From: Planctomycetota bacterium
Lineage (GTDB): Bacteria; Planctomycetota; Planctomycetia; Pirellulales; Pirellulaceae
NCBI GenBank assembly: GCA_024274855.1
Contig: JAJSAJ010000881.1
Coordinates: forward strand, 1 to 6,951
Direction of reading: 5' to 3'
DNA length: 6,951 nucleotides
The position numbers were made by a program, and so were the translations under genes. The notes below the pieces were generated by a model. It saw nothing but the letters and a program-made list of their open reading frames with translations. It was not told the DNA's origin and did no database searches. This document shows positions 6,065 through 6,951 of the stretch, in pieces; position 1 is the first letter of the stretch; each line of letters opens with the position of its first letter.

Positions 6065-6951
6065 ATGCAAGAGAATCGATTCGGTGGGCGGACAATGAAC
6101 CGCCGAGAGGCGATGCGAATATCGGCGGCTGCGGCCGGTTTGGCACCGCTGATCGGTCTCGGACCGGCGAATGGTCTTGCCGCCGAGGAACCAACCACGC
6201 TCCGACGCGGACCGAAAATCCTCGTGGCATTTGCTTGGAGTTTCAAAAACATCGGGGATATCGCCATCACACCGGGGCTGTTTCGCCTGCTGCGCAAACA
6301 CGTTCCCGAAGCGCGGATCACGCTGATTTGCAACTCGTCGATCGACCAATACCGTAAGTATCTTTCGGAGCGGTTCCCTGACGTGCAGACCGTCTACACG
6401 CCTTTTCACTGGTACAAGCCCGCGCCCGAAGAGTTTCACCGCGCGTTCGACGAAGCGGATTTCCTGTTGTACAATTCGGGCACCACGCTTTCCTACGGGC
6501 GGTGGGAGCGGAACTGGAACCGGACGATGCCGTTGGCCATGCCGTTGTTCATGGCTCGCATCCACAACAAGCCGTACGGAATCTACTGCCAGTCGTTCGA
6601 GAAGTTCGCGCCGCCGAGCGATCTGCTGTTTCCGAAACTGCTTTCGGATGCCCGGTTCGTTTACTGCCGCGATACCGACTCGCTAAAGTACCTGAAGTCG
6701 CTGGGCGTTCAGCCTCCGGTGCTCGAATTCGGTCCCGATTCAACGTTCGCATTCAACTTGCGCGACGAACCGTTCGCCGACCGTTTCCTGGCCAAACATG
6801 GGCTCGAGCAACGGAAGTTCATCACGTTGACGATTCGCAGCAGCGCTCAGGGGTTTATCGACCAGCAGCGGGAGCAGGCCCATGCGGCGAAGCTGCGCCA
6901 TCTCGTGACGTCGTACGTTCGCCAAACGGGCGAGAACGTCCTGGTCTGCCC
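6065..6951 (+). CDS. Polysaccharide pyruvyl transferase family protein with Tat-like signal (3' end outside window)
   Basis: The frame is open from ATG 6065 to the edge: 295 full codons, C-terminus missing. Residues 11-41 look like a twin-arginine signal (MNRREAMRISAAAAGLAPL, then LAAEE), with the arginines at 13-14. The rest fits PF04230, whose characterised members transfer pyruvate from phosphoenolpyruvate onto sugar hydroxyls as a ketal. Landmarks in order: KILVAFAWSFKNIGDIAIT (51-69, the N-x-GD-x-A-I start motif), LYNSGTTLSYG (135-145, in place of the usual Gly-rich GGG-L loop), YGIYCQSFEKF (171-181, at the family's GQS-x-GPF site), VYCRDTDSLKYLKSLGV (199-215, the R-D-x2-S motif), FGPDSTFAF (222-230, the D-x-A/T-F motif) and FITLTIRSS (252-260), beginning the C-terminal nucleotide-sugar-transferase-like half. 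An exported member is odd because the usual donor is cytoplasmic. It might be a lipid-linked or periplasmic homologue with another donor, or the signal might be an unprocessed anchor. Family call is strong; reaction uncertain. Confidence 0.85.
   Translation, partial: MQENRFGGRTMNRREAMRISAAAAGLAPLIGLGPANGLAAEEPTTLRRGPKILVAFAWSFKNIGDIAITPGLFRLLRKHVPEARITLICNSSIDQYRKYLSERFPDVQTVYTPFHWYKPAPEEFHRAFDEADFLLYNSGTTLSYGRWERNWNRTMPLAMPLFMARIHNKPYGIYCQSFEKFAPPSDLLFPKLLSDARFVYCRDTDSLKYLKSLGVQPPVLEFGPDSTFAFNLRDEPFADRFLAKHGLEQRKFITLTIRSSAQGFIDQQREQAHAAKLRHLVTSYVRQTGENVLVC

Noticed and set aside
1..6951. CRISPR array, insertion sequence, integrase, attachment sites or rRNA
   Set aside because: No regularly spaced direct repeats, transposase or recombinase motifs, terminal inverted repeats or rRNA-like sequence were found. 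The deletion junctions have no mobile element beside them.

Overview
The window reads as an accessory region of a planctomycete-type bacterium (Pirellulales-like). This is inferred from the gene families, not from any marker gene. The evidence is the combination of DUF4214 secreted proteins, a DUF2092/TlpA-like fusion, GH127, oligogalacturonate lyase (PL22) and DUF4832 glycosidase families, and a twin-arginine-tagged polysaccharide pyruvyl transferase homologue. All the genes run on the + strand. From about base 365 to the right edge they are tightly packed (gaps of 10 to 84 nt), which suggests one or two transcription units.

Layout. Bases 1-364 hold no convincing gene but carry three short perfect inverted repeats in the first 100 bases. 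Bases 365-1972 encode an exported DUF4214 protein with a long helical repeat region. An in-frame TAG at 1394-1396 splits it, and a perfect 8-bp stem-loop starts at the last base of that stop codon. Bases 2001-3233 encode an exported protein with a DUF2092 (LolA-like) domain and a TlpA/thioredoxin-fold domain whose two active-site cysteines are both replaced. Bases 3244-4434 are one continuous reading frame interrupted by a TGA at 4018-4020. It starts as a GH127 (beta-L-arabinofuranosidase family) protein and switches near base 4150-4160 into the C-terminal part of an oligogalacturonate lyase-like beta-propeller, so it is a chimeric relic of two carbohydrate-degrading genes. Bases 4478-5980 encode an exported DUF4832-type glycosidase-like protein with a C-terminal carbohydrate-binding-like jelly roll. 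Its barrel appears to have lost its second half through a frame-preserving deletion. From 6065 to the edge runs the N-terminal 295 residues of a polysaccharide pyruvyl transferase family protein with a Tat-like signal.

How the genes fit together. GH127, PL22, DUF4832 and the carbohydrate-binding module point to a former locus for handling plant or algal polysaccharide (arabinan/pectin-like). Every protein whose N-terminus is visible has an export signal, so the work would be outside the cytoplasm. The locus looks partly decayed: two internal stop codons and two apparent deletion junctions lie within about 3.8 kb, and all four keep the reading frame. The alternatives are recent gene decay, an assembly artefact, or for the TAG a recoding event. 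TAG and TGA both also serve as ordinary terminal stops here, so genome-wide reassignment is unlikely.
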